From Larkinella terrae (GTDB lineage Bacteria > Bacteroidota > Bacteroidia > Cytophagales > Spirosomataceae): a stretch of DNA of 64,000 bases. The stretch lies in the NCBI RefSeq assembly GCF_009668025.1, contig NZ_WJXZ01000014.1, forward strand, positions 124,001 to 188,000. Reading direction: 5' to 3'. The stretch's first letter is position 1, and the number at the start of each line of letters is the position of its first letter. Of this stretch, positions 18,152 to 27,395 are shown one piece after another. The notes under the pieces are model-generated. The model did not search any database and was not told the DNA's origin. It saw only the letters and a program-made list of their open reading frames with translations. A program made the translations under genes and the position numbers.

Positions 18152-19678
18152 ATGAGTTTTACAGGCATAAACCCCGCGACCGGCGAAACATTGGCCGGTA
18201 CGTTTGAAGAATCAACCCCCGAAGAAGTGGCCCACGCGTGCTGGCAGGCAGCCGCAGCGTTCCACACCTACCGCAAACTTTCCGGCGAAGCCAAAGCCCA
18301 GTTTCTGGAGCGCATCGCCGACGAAATCATGGCTCTCGGCCCCGAATTGCTCGAACGCGCCAACCTCGAAACTGCCCTGCCCATCGCACGGCTGACGGGT
18401 GAACGTGGACGCACGACGGGCCAGTTGCGGCTGTTTGCGCAGTATCTCCGCGAAGGTTCGTGGGTAGATGCCCGCATCGATACGGCGTTGCCCGACCGGC
18501 AACCGTTGCCCCGTCCGGATTTGCGGCAAATGCTGATTCCGCTGGGCCCCGTCGGTATTTTCGGCGCGAGCAATTTCCCGCTGGCGTTTTCCGTCGCGGG
18601 TGGGGATACGGCCTCTGCTCTGGCATCTGGCTGTCCGGTAGTGGTGAAAGCGCACCCGGCGCACCCCGGCACCTCGGATTTAGTGGGGAAAGCCATTCGC
18701 AAGGCCGTGGAAGCCAGCGGTTTGCCGGAAGGTGTTTTCCAACTGGTTCACGGTACGACGGTGGAAGTCGGGATGGCGATTGTGGAAAATCCGCTGATCA
18801 AAGCCATCGGTTTTACGGGTTCGTTCCGGGGCGGAAAAGCCATTTTCGATGCTGCCGTTCGTCGGCCGGAACCGATTCCGGTTTACGCCGAGATGGGCAG
18901 CACGAACCCGGTTTTCTTCCTGCCGGGCATCCTGAAAGACAAAGGCTTGGATCTGGCGAAAGCCTACGTCGATTCGGTGACGCTGGGCGTTGGGCAGTTT
19001 TGTACGAACCCCGGTCTGGCGATTGTCAAGCAGTCGGATGGGGGCGATGCGTTCATCAGTCAGGCCCGGTTGGCAATGGCACAGACGCAACCGACGGCGA
19101 TGCTGACGAAAGGCATTTACCAGGCCTACACCAGTGGAATTGAAAAACTGAATTCGCATTCGCGAGTGTTGATAGCCAGTAAATCCGAAACCGTCGTCGA
19201 AGGTTTTGCCACCGCGCAACCCACGCTGTTGTCAACGACGGCCGACGTGCTGGTGGACAACCCGGAACTGACGGAAGAAGTGTTTGGCCCGAGCAGTTTG
19301 CTGGTGACGGCTGATACCAAAGAAGAAATGCTGTCCGTGGCCAACGGGCTGGAAGGCCACCTGACGGCGACGGTTTTTGGCAATCCGGACGAACTCGCGG
19401 AGTACGCCGATCTGCTGGAAGTGCTGGAACAGAAAGTCGGCCGCGTGCTGATCAACGGTTTTCCAACGGGCGTGGAAGTGAGTCACGCGATGAATCACGG
19501 CGGCCCGTATCCGGCCACGACGGATGTGCGGTCTACCTCGGTGGGCACGAACGCCATCCGGCGTTTTGCGCGCCCGGTTTGCTACCAGAACTTCCCGGAT
19601 GCGTTGCTACCCGATGCCCTGAAAGCCGATAACCCGCTGTCGATCTTCCGATTGGTGGATGGGGCTTGGCAGAAATAA
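18152..19678 (+). CDS. 2-oxoglutarate semialdehyde (2,5-dioxovalerate) dehydrogenase, NADP-type
   Basis: 508-residue aldehyde dehydrogenase. Visible: FGASNFPLAFSVAGGDTASALASGCPVVVKAHPAHPGTS (substrate tunnel and cofactor lysine), GFTGSFRGGKAI, catalytic-glutamate region YAEMGSTNPVFFLP and the cysteine in GVGQFCTNPGL. The GGDTASAL and EMGSTNP wording and the late NHGGPYPATTD stretch mark the KGSADH subgroup, which converts 2-oxoglutarate semialdehyde to 2-oxoglutarate. Four bases follow the preceding dehydratase stop, so the pair is an operon delivering carbon to the TCA cycle. Confidence 0.93.
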   Translation: MSFTGINPATGETLAGTFEESTPEEVAHACWQAAAAFHTYRKLSGEAKAQFLERIADEIMALGPELLERANLETALPIARLTGERGRTTGQLRLFAQYLREGSWVDARIDTALPDRQPLPRPDLRQMLIPLGPVGIFGASNFPLAFSVAGGDTASALASGCPVVVKAHPAHPGTSDLVGKAIRKAVEASGLPEGVFQLVHGTTVEVGMAIVENPLIKAIGFTGSFRGGKAIFDAAVRRPEPIPVYAEMGSTNPVFFLPGILKDKGLDLAKAYVDSVTLGVGQFCTNPGLAIVKQSDGGDAFISQARLAMAQTQPTAMLTKGIYQAYTSGIEKLNSHSRVLIASKSETVVEGFATAQPTLLSTTADVLVDNPELTEEVFGPSSLLVTADTKEEMLSVANGLEGHLTATVFGNPDELAEYADLLEVLEQKVGRVLINGFPTGVEVSHAMNHGGPYPATTDVRSTSVGTNAIRRFARPVCYQNFPDALLPDALKADNPLSIFRLVDGAWQK

Positions 19679-19679
19679 A

Positions 19680-19780
19680 AAAGAGTTGTTTCGCGGAGTT
19701 AAGCGGAGAAAATCAGAGGTACACAGAGAAAAACTCTGCTTAGCTCCTTTAGCCTCCGCTTAACTCTGCGAAATAACTTT
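19680..19780. repeat. Palindromic element, GCGGAG family (copy 2)
   Basis: Starts at the aldehyde dehydrogenase stop. The left arm reads GTTTCGCGGAGTTAAGCGGAG and the right arm is CTCCGCTTAACTCTGCGAAA (near-perfect). Inner words (AGAGGTACACAGAGAAAAAC) are the reverse complement of those in the copy at 39407-39517, so these two copies lie in opposite orientation. It separates convergent genes. Confidence 0.85.
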
Positions 19781-20995
19781 TTACACAAAACTCAGCGTTT
19801 CAAACTTTCTCCCTAAAACCGCTACATCATCCACCTTCAGCCAGTCGCGGAGCAAGGTTGCGTAGATGCTGCGGAAATCGACGGAATATTTCAAGTTGCC
19901 TTCGTCGAGGTTCGTTAAGTTCGGCGCTTCGTTGAAAACCTTCCCCGGTGTCAAGCCTCCGCCGATCAGAAAAAGATTATTGGCCGTGCCGTGGTCGGTG
20001 CCGTTGCTGGCATTCTGCTTCACCCGCCGACCAAATTCCGAGAACGTCATCAGCAGCACATCGTTCAGTTTACCCGTCGATTTCAGGTCTTTCGTAAAAG
20101 CCGCCACCGCTTCGGCGTATTGGCGCAGTAAGCGTTCCTGCTGCCCCGGCTGGTTGATGTGCGTATCGAACCCCGAAATGGAAATGTAATACACATTCGT
20201 ATTGACGCCCGACGTGATCAATTCCGAGACGGTTTTCAGGCGGTTTCCCAGTTCGCTGGCCGGATAAACGGTTTGGGAGCGGTTCACTTTCGATTTGTCG
20301 TAAATAAATTCCGCCGATGAAGCGGTTTCCGCCAGCGTTTTATAGAGATAGGAAATGTTTGGATTGGCGGCCGCTAACCGGGCATCCGGTTTCAGGTGGG
20401 CCAATTCCGTGACCAAACCGCTGCGGGTCTGGTTGTACAGTTTCTTCGGATCGAGCAGCGCCAAACCGTTCAGTTCTTGTCCTTTCAGCGCCAGACTCAG
20501 CGTATCGTCCACCTCAATTGCCCGGTGCGCAACGCAGTCCGATCCGTGACAATTCGCATCCAGATACCGCCCTAACCAGCCCGTTGTCAGGTACTTATCC
20601 GAATCGCTGGCGGTTTGCCAGATGTCCATCGACCGAAAATGGGACCGATCCGGATTGGGATAGCCGACGTTGTTGACCACCGTCACCAGGCCGTCGTCGT
20701 ACAATCCTTTCAACGCTTCGAGTGCCGGATTAAAACCGATTTCATCGTTCAGTTTCAGTACTTTATCCGGAGCAATACCGATCGTTGGCCGTTCACGGTA
20801 ATAAATGTCGTTACGGAACGGCACCACGGTATTCAATCCGTCGTTTCCGCCCGACAACTGAACGATCACCAGCGTTTTGCCCGCCGACGGCCCGCCCGTT
20901 AATGAATGGGTTTCATAGGCTTTCAGGAAGTGGGGAATCAGCAGGGTTCCCACCGTTCCCAAAGCCGAGTTCCTGACAAAATCGCGCCTTTTCAT
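19781..20995 (-). CDS. DUF1501 family secreted protein
   Basis: 404 residues with a Tat-like N-terminus (MKRRDFVRNSALGTVGTLLIPHF) and the DUF1501 landmarks VQLSGGNDGLNTVVPF, WLGRYLD and FSEFGRRVKQNASNGTDHGTANNLFLIGG. The DUF1501 domain is related to the sulfatase/alkaline-phosphatase-like fold, but no catalytic role is proven. It is exported, probably folded. The upstream DUF1800 gene on the same strand is its standing partner in many Bacteroidota and Proteobacteria, and the gap between them holds an ATGGTT palindrome. Confidence 0.92.
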   Translation of the reverse strand: MKRRDFVRNSALGTVGTLLIPHFLKAYETHSLTGGPSAGKTLVIVQLSGGNDGLNTVVPFRNDIYYRERPTIGIAPDKVLKLNDEIGFNPALEALKGLYDDGLVTVVNNVGYPNPDRSHFRSMDIWQTASDSDKYLTTGWLGRYLDANCHGSDCVAHRAIEVDDTLSLALKGQELNGLALLDPKKLYNQTRSGLVTELAHLKPDARLAAANPNISYLYKTLAETASSAEFIYDKSKVNRSQTVYPASELGNRLKTVSELITSGVNTNVYYISISGFDTHINQPGQQERLLRQYAEAVAAFTKDLKSTGKLNDVLLMTFSEFGRRVKQNASNGTDHGTANNLFLIGGGLTPGKVFNEAPNLTNLDEGNLKYSVDFRSIYATLLRDWLKVDDVAVLGRKFETLSFV

Positions 20996-21000
20996 AGACT

Positions 21001-21125
21001 ATGAGGGTTATGATTGTACAGTGATGGTTCTGATGGTTTGAATGGCTGGATGGTTAAATGGTTGATCGGGCAGGGGCAATTCAACTATTTTAACCATCCA
21101 GCCATTCAAACCATCAAAACCATTT
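21001..21125. repeat. Intergenic palindrome made of ATGGTT words (copy 2)
   Basis: The left half runs GTGATGGTTCTGATGGTTTG then AATGGCTGGATGGTT; the right half is the complement (AACCATCCAGCCATTCAAAC then CATCAAAACCATT). It lies between DUF1501 and DUF1800, and the DUF1800 stop codon is at its edge. Related to the element at 8898-9060. Confidence 0.8.
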
Positions 21126-22584
21126 AACACAATTGGTATTCCGGTAACGATAGAATGGCCGTAGTTAAATTCCGGATTTTCTCGCTTCGAAGACGCTCTT
21201 TGGTAACCTTACTCAGGAGCAATGTTCGTTGCGGAGCTGTCAGTGGTTGCGGCAAAAAATAGAGCGCCAATTCATCCACCAAACGCTCTTCGCTGACTTT
21301 CCGGAAGGCGTTCTCAAAGTTGGTCCAGTCGACTTGTGAAGCAAATAACCGGTTGACTTTCCGGGCCAGCAGTTCGGTATTGACGTCGCCATCGTCCTTC
21401 GGCTTGACCGTCACTTCGCCCGCTTTCAGAATCAGGTCCGGCAATTTCATCCGAAACAGCAGGCTCGAACTGTCAATCCAGTTGCGTCCGCCCGGCCAGC
21501 CCGCAACGTTCGGCGGATACAGCAAAACCTGCCCCAGCGTTCGCTGAACGTACAAAACCGGTTGTTTCTGCTCGAACTGAATGCCCAGGCTGTGCTGCAT
21601 GCCGGCCAGTAATTCCACCGGTGATTTGATGCGCGCACCGACGTACTTCGGGTCGTAAAACCAGTCGCTGGTAAAGATCGTTTCCAGCAAATTGGCAATG
21701 TCGTAGTTGCTCCGGTAAAACTGATCGGAAAGTTGGGTAATCCGTTGATGATCAGTTAAGTTGTCGGTAATTTCGTCCGTAACCAGAAAGCGGTAGAGTT
21801 TGGTCGTTACGAACGTGGCGGTTTCTTTCCGCTCCAGCAGTAGCCGGATAATGTCTTCGCCCTGAAAAGCGCCGGCTTTGCCAAACACGGTTTTTTCGCC
21901 TTCGTCGTGGACATTCCGGCGGAAAACAAACTCGCCCTGCGGATTGAAACCCCAGCCGGTGAAAGCGCGGGCGGCTTCTTTAATGTCGTGTTCGGTGTAG
22001 TTGGCGCGGCCGAGCGTAAACAGCTCCATTACCTCGCGGGCGAAGTTTTCGTTGGGCGCGTTCTTGCGGTTTTGCTGGTTGTTCAGAAACTGCAACATCG
22101 CCGGTGATTTGGAAACCGCCATCAGCAGATCGCCGAAGTTGCCCAGCGCGTGCTCGCGGAGAAGGTTCACGTACTGCTGCACCATCCCGACATTGTTCTG
22201 GTTGCGGCAGGCAAAATGCCCGTGCCAGAACAGCGCCATTTTTTCCCGCAGTGCCCCCCGTCCCGACGCCATTTGCTGCATCCACTGCACGTTCAGGTCG
22301 CGGATGGACTCCCGGTTTTCGCGGATGCGGTCTTTCAACGTGTCGCGATCCAGTTTGCCTTCTTTAAACAAACCCTTCAGTTCTTTTTTGGCGGGCTGAT
22401 CGCCGTCGGCAACCGTCAGGGGGACGAAATCGCGGCTGTCGGTAAACAACGCCCGCACCACTTTGCGCACCGACTGGTGTTCGGCTTCGCGAAGCTGGTG
22501 CGGGTTTGCGCCAAAACCCGCCCGCCAGAACAGATGCTGCTTGTTGACTTGCTCCTTCATAACCTGGATTTCGGGGTTTGACAA
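21124..22584 (-). CDS. DUF1800 family protein
   Basis: 486 residues; a start at Met9 (22560, MKEQVNKQHLFWRAGFG) is equally plausible. DUF1800 landmarks: HLFWRAGFGANPHQ near the N-terminus, MALFWHGHFACRNQN, NENFAREVMELFTLG, AARAFTGWGF, and PPNVAGWPGGRNWIDSS. No signal peptide is evident. Family function is unknown; it is nearly always beside a DUF1501 gene, as here, and the pair is read as one operon. The catalogue of neighbours gives no substrate clue. Confidence 0.92.
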   Translation of the reverse strand: MSNPEIQVMKEQVNKQHLFWRAGFGANPHQLREAEHQSVRKVVRALFTDSRDFVPLTVADGDQPAKKELKGLFKEGKLDRDTLKDRIRENRESIRDLNVQWMQQMASGRGALREKMALFWHGHFACRNQNNVGMVQQYVNLLREHALGNFGDLLMAVSKSPAMLQFLNNQQNRKNAPNENFAREVMELFTLGRANYTEHDIKEAARAFTGWGFNPQGEFVFRRNVHDEGEKTVFGKAGAFQGEDIIRLLLERKETATFVTTKLYRFLVTDEITDNLTDHQRITQLSDQFYRSNYDIANLLETIFTSDWFYDPKYVGARIKSPVELLAGMQHSLGIQFEQKQPVLYVQRTLGQVLLYPPNVAGWPGGRNWIDSSSLLFRMKLPDLILKAGEVTVKPKDDGDVNTELLARKVNRLFASQVDWTNFENAFRKVSEERLVDELALYFLPQPLTAPQRTLLLSKVTKERLRSEKIRNLTTAILSLPEYQLC

Positions 22585-22695
22585 AGCAAACCGGCGAAAG
22601 GTTTAATCAAAAAACAATTCAGTAACCAACATAAAACCGGTGCGACGGGTAAGGCAATTCAATTGATGAAGTGTAAGCTGGGTATTTAAGGTAAT

Positions 22696-22812
22696 TCAGG
22701 AAAATTCAGTTTCGGTTTCCTCGTCGCAAACCAGCCCGGTATACGTCAGAAAGTCGAAATTACGGTGTTTGAATACCAACCGGGCCAATAAGCAACAAAG
22801 TAGGGTTTTCAT
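22696..22812 (-). CDS. Possible small protein (38 aa)
   Basis: ATG at 22810-22812, stop TGA at 22696-22698, encoding MKTLLCCLLARLVFKHRNFD and ending in an acidic DEETETEFS tail. A short hydrophobic cysteine-rich N-terminus followed by a polar tail. Nothing recognised; it may be chance. Same strand as the DUF1800 gene and the next candidate. Confidence 0.25.
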   Translation of the reverse strand: MKTLLCCLLARLVFKHRNFDFLTYTGLVCDEETETEFS

Positions 22813-22861
22813 GGCTTTTTGCGTGGATTTGAAAGAAAATAAGTTTTAATTTCTGCAAGGC

Positions 22862-23026
22862 TTAACCCAACCCGCGATCTACGCCGATGGCGTTGGTAAT
22901 TTCCAGCTTGACGAGATCGACAACGAACGAAAACAGCTCGCGGTTGACCATTGCTTTGATCGAACGTAAAAACCGGTTCTGGTCCTCTTCGGTCACCTGA
23001 AGCGGCCATTCGACGGCCGGTAACAA
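22862..23026 (-). CDS. Possible small protein or gene remnant (54 aa)
   Basis: The minus-strand frame from a TTG at 23024-23026 to TAA at 22862-22864 encodes LLPAVEWPLQVTEEDQNRF, LRSIKAMVNRELFSFVVDLV and a short KLEITNAIG tail. The amphipathic, protein-like composition reads more like real coding sequence than the longer overlapping frame. There is no ATG before KAMVN, so it either uses TTG or is the 3' remainder of a decayed gene. Confidence 0.35.
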   Translation of the reverse strand: MLPAVEWPLQVTEEDQNRFLRSIKAMVNRELFSFVVDLVKLEITNAIGVDRGLG

Positions 23027-23124
23027 CTGATTGCAACTGGTCTACAAAATTCCGGTTTTGCGGTTTCTTTTACCGGTACTTATGTTGCATAGAAGGATAG
23101 ATTTGTTGCATTTCGGGGCCGACC

Positions 23125-23157
23125 GTTGCTATGTTGGGAGAACTTGTCTTACTTTTG
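23125..23157 (+). promoter_or_regulatory. Possible promoter for the hybrid kinase gene
   Basis: TTG at 23125-23127 and TACTTTTG at 23150-23157 (exact TAnnTTTG) with 22 bases between. The gene start at 23296 would leave a leader of about 130 bases. Confidence 0.35.
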
Positions 23158-23295
23158 CAACTGATTGATTTTCTGCAACTTTTGCGTTGCGCGAATTCCC
23201 TGCTTCTGCTACCCAAACACGACCATTAGATCCGTTGCGCGCCCTTATTGAAAGGGTTGACGGTCGTTTTATCCTGAAATCTGATTTGTGTTGGT

Positions 23296-26082
23296 ATGAA
23301 TGGTTTGGCGATTCCTTCTTTTTTGAAAAGAACTCCGTTTGCTGTGCTTCTGATGGTTGCGGGCTGTTTCGCATCCCGTGCGGTTTTTGCGCAGTTGATG
23401 CCTATTGACAGTTTAAAACAGGAACTGCGGTTACATCCAAAACCGGATACAAACCGGGTCGTGCTGCTGAATCTGTTGAGTAATCAATACATCAGCATCG
23501 ATTACCAGCAGGTGAAAATCATTGCGGAGGAAGCCCTGAAGCTGGCGGAAAAGTTGTCTTACCAGGCTGGCATCGCCAACGCCAAAAACCGGCTGGCGCT
23601 CTGCTACCACATGATTGGCGAAGATGAACTGGCCATTCAGTTTGCCCTGAGCGCGGAGTCGATTGCCGAAAAGAACCAGATGGCTGAAGCGCTGGCCGAA
23701 AGTTACCGGATTCTCGGATCGGCGTACATGAATCAGGAAGATCTGAAAACGGCGGAAAACTACCACATCCGGGCCGAAAAAATGGCCCGGAAAACGAAAA
23801 ACCGGCGTCTTCTGGCCCGCATTCTCAACGGCGCCGGAACGGTTCAGTTTCGGAAGCAGAACGACCTGGCTGCACTGAAACTCTACCAGCAAAGTCTGGG
23901 TATTTTGAGGGAAGAAAACGCGATCTTTTTTATGCCCATCGCCCTGTCAAACATTGGGGAAATTTACAGCCGACCGACGCTTCGAAACCCGGCGCTGGAA
24001 CGGCAGTTTTTTGAGGAAGCGTTGTTCTACGCGCTCAAAAGCAAAAACCGGTTTGCCGAGGGAAGCGCCCTGTCCAATCTGGGAATGCTATTTACGACCC
24101 GGAATAATTACCCGAAAGCGGAACGATACCTGTCGCAGGCCCTGAAGCTGTCGCAGGAAACGGGCACACGCAGCGTGACAACCCGGATTTACCTGCATCT
24201 GGTGGAGCTGAACATGAAACGGGGGAAGTCCCCGCAAGCGCAGAAATACCTGAAGAGTTACTACGACTTGCGCGACAGCCTGCAGAATGAGAAACGAACC
24301 CGGCAGATTGTTCGGCTGGAGGCCCAGTATAAATCGGAGAAGAAGGAGCAGCAAATCAAGCTGCTGGAGCAGGAAAAGCGGTTTTACATGGCCTCGAAAA
24401 ACTTCTGGATTGGCGGTTCTGTTTTGCTGTTCATTGCGGTTATTATCATCTATTACCTGCTGCAGTCGCGAAACCGCAAGGCCGGGCAATTGCTGGAGGT
24501 ACAACAGACGCTGATCGAGAAACTGCGGGAAACCGACCTGCTGAAATCCCGGTTTTTTGCCACTATTTCGCACGAATTCCGGACGCCACTGGCGCTCATT
24601 CTGGCTCCGCTGGAAGAAATGCTGCTGGCTCCGCGCTCGTCGCCGGTCGATCCGAACGACCTCAAACTGGTGAAACGAAACGCCAACCGCCTGCTCGATC
24701 TGGTGAACCAGTTGCTGGATTTGTCGAAGCTCGAAGCCGGAAAAATGAGCCTGCAAATCCAGACCGGCGATCTGGAGACCTGGCTCCGGTTGCTGGTTTC
24801 ATCATTCGATTCGCTGGCCGAAGCCCGTGGCATTCAGTTTATTAAACGGATGGCGGTTTCGTCGGACAACACCTGGTTTGATCCGGACAAGCTGGAAAAA
24901 ATCGTCACGAACATCCTGTCGAATGCCTTCAAATTTACCGGCCCCGGCGGCTCGGTGGCGCTGTCGATCCAGACCAGCGACGACGCGTCCGACTTGTTTA
25001 TTACGCTGACAGATACCGGAAAAGGCATTCCCGAAGAAGACCTTCCGCATATTTTTTCGCCCTTTTACCAATCGCGGAAACTGGCCGACGACGGGCAACC
25101 GGGAACGGGGCTGGGCCTTGCGCTGGTGAACGAGCTGGTGAAACTGCACAAAGGGGAGATTGATTTTGCGAGCCAGCTCAACACCGGCACCACCATCTCG
25201 ATTACCTTGCCGGTTAGTCGGGAAAAGCTTGATTTTGCGGAAGCGGTTTTTGTTAGAAATCAGGAGTTTGCGCCAAAACCGCAAACCGCTGACGATTTTC
25301 CGGCGGTGGAAACGGAACCGGACGCCGGTACGTCCGACTGCCTGCTGGTGGTGGAGGACAACCCGGAATTGCGGAATTTTATCGTGACGATTTTTCAAAA
25401 CCAGTTTCGGGTCGTGACGGCGCAGGACGGCGAAGAAGGGCTTCAACTGGCCGTCGATCTGCTGCCCGATTTGATTATTTCGGACGTCATGATGCCCAAA
25501 ATGGACGGCATTGGCCTGACCGAACGCATCCGCACCAACGACCTGACGAGCCACATACCGGTTTTGCTGCTGACGGCCAAATCGGACGCCGAATCCCGCA
25601 TGGACGGTTTTCGGACCGGTGCCGACGATTACCTGATCAAGCCGTTTTCGACCGAGGAACTGCGCGTTCGGGTCGCGAATCTGGTGGAGCAACGGAAAAA
25701 ACTGGCCGCCAAATACCGCAGCGAAATCTGGGCACCAGCTTCGCCCACCCGGACGCTGTCGTACGACGAAAAATTTGTGATCAGTCTGCGGGCCGTGGTC
25801 GAAACGCACCTGAGCGATTCGTCATTCAGCGTGGAGCAACTGGCCGAGGAAATGTGCCTGAGCCGAACGCAGCTGTTTCGCAAGGTGAAGGCGCTGCTCG
25901 AAATTTCGCCGAACGAACTGATCAACGACATCCGCCTGCAGCGCGCAGCCGAACTGATCCGCTCCAAAGCCGATTCGCTGACGCAGATCAGCTACTCGGT
26001 TGGGTTCAGCGAGCAGTCGTATTTTGCCAAGCGGTTCCGTAAAAAATTCGGCGTTTCGCCCGGCGAATACGCCAACGCCTGA
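23296..26082 (+). CDS. Hybrid two-component protein: TPR sensor, histidine kinase, receiver, AraC output
   Basis: 928 residues carrying a whole signalling path in one chain. Order: signal peptide (about 1-33, ending SRAVFAQ); TPR repeats in the periplasm (about 60-330); coiled coil; one membrane segment (about 370-391, FWIGGSVLLFIAVIIIYYLL); HisKA with FATISHEFRTPLAL (H426); HATPase with EKIVTNILSNAFKF, DTGKGIPEEDLPHIF and GTGLGLALV; receiver with VVEDN and ISDVMMPKMDG (D730); a C-terminal AraC HTH (about 825-928). It resembles the hybrid systems of Bacteroidota that control polysaccharide use, but with TPR instead of Reg_prop sensor repeats. No susCD genes adjoin it, so its target is unknown. 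Confidence 0.94.
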   Translation: MNGLAIPSFLKRTPFAVLLMVAGCFASRAVFAQLMPIDSLKQELRLHPKPDTNRVVLLNLLSNQYISIDYQQVKIIAEEALKLAEKLSYQAGIANAKNRLALCYHMIGEDELAIQFALSAESIAEKNQMAEALAESYRILGSAYMNQEDLKTAENYHIRAEKMARKTKNRRLLARILNGAGTVQFRKQNDLAALKLYQQSLGILREENAIFFMPIALSNIGEIYSRPTLRNPALERQFFEEALFYALKSKNRFAEGSALSNLGMLFTTRNNYPKAERYLSQALKLSQETGTRSVTTRIYLHLVELNMKRGKSPQAQKYLKSYYDLRDSLQNEKRTRQIVRLEAQYKSEKKEQQIKLLEQEKRFYMASKNFWIGGSVLLFIAVIIIYYLLQSRNRKAGQLLEVQQTLIEKLRETDLLKSRFFATISHEFRTPLALILAPLEEMLLAPRSSPVDPNDLKLVKRNANRLLDLVNQLLDLSKLEAGKMSLQIQTGDLETWLRLLVSSFDSLAEARGIQFIKRMAVSSDNTWFDPDKLEKIVTNILSNAFKFTGPGGSVALSIQTSDDASDLFITLTDTGKGIPEEDLPHIFSPFYQSRKLADDGQPGTGLGLALVNELVKLHKGEIDFASQLNTGTTISITLPVSREKLDFAEAVFVRNQEFAPKPQTADDFPAVETEPDAGTSDCLLVVEDNPELRNFIVTIFQNQFRVVTAQDGEEGLQLAVDLLPDLIISDVMMPKMDGIGLTERIRTNDLTSHIPVLLLTAKSDAESRMDGFRTGADDYLIKPFSTEELRVRVANLVEQRKKLAAKYRSEIWAPASPTRTLSYDEKFVISLRAVVETHLSDSSFSVEQLAEEMCLSRTQLFRKVKALLEISPNELINDIRLQRAAELIRSKADSLTQISYSVGFSEQSYFAKRFRKKFGVSPGEYANA

Positions 26083-26285
26083 TGAATGTAATGGCGGACA
26101 ACCATGCGGTGTACAAATGGATATGCAGGAGCCTGGCAGGCAAAACCACTGAACTGGCCACTTACAGATTCAGGGCAGGGAAGTATCAACCCGATGGCAC
26201 CAGTTGTTGGTTGTGGCTGGGGGATCGTTGACAGCACGTCTACTTTTGTGCCGTTCAATTGATTTTTATCCACATCCAACAACAA

Positions 26286-27185
26286 ATGAAAATGAGACTG
26301 TTCTCAAAAAATGCGCTTACCCTGTTCGGGTTGATCGTTTACATGGGTTTGATTTCCTGCGAAAAAGACAGCCAGCTGCTTCAGCCGGATAACGGGCAAG
26401 GTTCCGGCAACGGTACCACGCGGCCCACTCAAACGACCGAAAACGGTCCGATCATTATGGTCCCCGGTGGGACGATTCAGGTAACTCCCGTACTGGTGAA
26501 ATACGGCCACTGGCAGTTGAGTTACAACGCAAAAGGCGATCTGGAAAAGCTGCAATCGTCGGTCGACCCGACCTTATACCGGGAATACAGCCGCGCTTCC
26601 AACGGCACCGGAATGACCATTATGGATTACAACGGCGGAAAAATGAAGGGCAAAACGCTGATTCTGTTCGATGCCAAAGGCCGCTGCAAAGAGTCGTACG
26701 TGACCAGCTACGGAATTGCGAATGGACAGGTAACGACGTCGACCAAGCGGTTTAATTATTACTACAATGCCAATAACCAGCTGGAGAAGATCATGGATCA
26801 GGACAATAACCAGCGGTACGATCTGTTTACGTACACGAACACGGGCAATCTCTGGCAGGTAAAGCGGTATAACAACGGCCACAAATTTACCATGACGTAC
26901 TGGGTTGACGCCGTGGGAATTCCGGCCGTTACGGATAAAAACCACCTGAACGCTCTCTGGTTTGAGCACGCCGACCAGGTAGACGAGTTTCTGCCTATCT
27001 ACGGAAAGTTCCGGAAACAACTGGTGTATAAGTTCGAGAACATTGATGTCGTGAATGGCACGAGCGTCGATCAGGTCTATTACAGTTACAAGTTGAATAA
27101 TGCGGGATATATCACCGAAAAGGAAGACACCCGGTATACGGCCGGTCAAACCGTGAAAGATACCTATGTATTTGGTTATAAGTAG
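26286..27185 (+). CDS. Lipoprotein of unknown function
   Basis: 299 residues from ATG 26286 (MKMRLFSKNALTLFGLI). The lipobox GLISC directs lipidation, followed by a low-complexity linker (GQGSGNGTTRPTQT). The rest has repeated Tyr/Asn-rich strands such as GRCKESYVTSY, KRFNYYYNANNQLEKIMDQD and YDLFTYTNTGNLWQVKRYNNG, recalling DUF4595/RHS-like beta-repeat lipoproteins. Single gene between the hybrid kinase and a strong terminator. Location: outer or inner membrane, periplasmic or surface side. No catalytic residues recognised. Confidence 0.8.
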   Translation: MKMRLFSKNALTLFGLIVYMGLISCEKDSQLLQPDNGQGSGNGTTRPTQTTENGPIIMVPGGTIQVTPVLVKYGHWQLSYNAKGDLEKLQSSVDPTLYREYSRASNGTGMTIMDYNGGKMKGKTLILFDAKGRCKESYVTSYGIANGQVTTSTKRFNYYYNANNQLEKIMDQDNNQRYDLFTYTNTGNLWQVKRYNNGHKFTMTYWVDAVGIPAVTDKNHLNALWFEHADQVDEFLPIYGKFRKQLVYKFENIDVVNGTSVDQVYYSYKLNNAGYITEKEDTRYTAGQTVKDTYVFGYK

Positions 27186-27204
27186 TGTGTATTAGGTAAT
27201 GCTT

Positions 27205-27237
27205 AAAAACGCCCGGCCCGAGTCGGGCGTTTTTTTT
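27205..27237 (+). terminator. Rho-independent terminator
   Basis: AACGCCCG / CGGGCGTT stem with a GCCCGAGT loop followed by a run of T, 20 bases after the lipoprotein stop. The clearest classical terminator in the window. Confidence 0.9.
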
Positions 27238-27395
27238 GCCGTTTAGTCAAAGCCGGGAGCAACTTAACCGGATTTTCCCGCCCGTTATTGCCCGGAAACG
27301 ACCAGTTATTCATTTCGGGTTTCAAAAGAATGGAAGAACCTGTACTTTAGATCAACTAATCCGATAGCGGTTTCCCATACATCAAACAGACTAAA

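Larger units (their letters stand above)
22585..23295. other. 711-base gap with at most two tiny genes
   Basis: No long reading frame with coding character is present. The minus strand carries two short candidates (22696-22812 and 22862-23026, listed separately). The plus strand has a possible promoter near 23125-23157 for the downstream hybrid kinase. No tRNA cloverleaf, palindrome or transposase remnant was recognised. Confidence 0.6.

Noticed and set aside
18212-19143. Several long frames antisense or alternate to the aldehyde dehydrogenase
   Set aside because: GC-rich codon-position bias makes shadows; the dehydrogenase frame carries the catalytic motifs.
22561-22584. Choice between two starts of the DUF1800 gene
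   Set aside because: I could not decide on sequence alone (no Shine-Dalgarno on either); the longer start is listed and the shorter noted.
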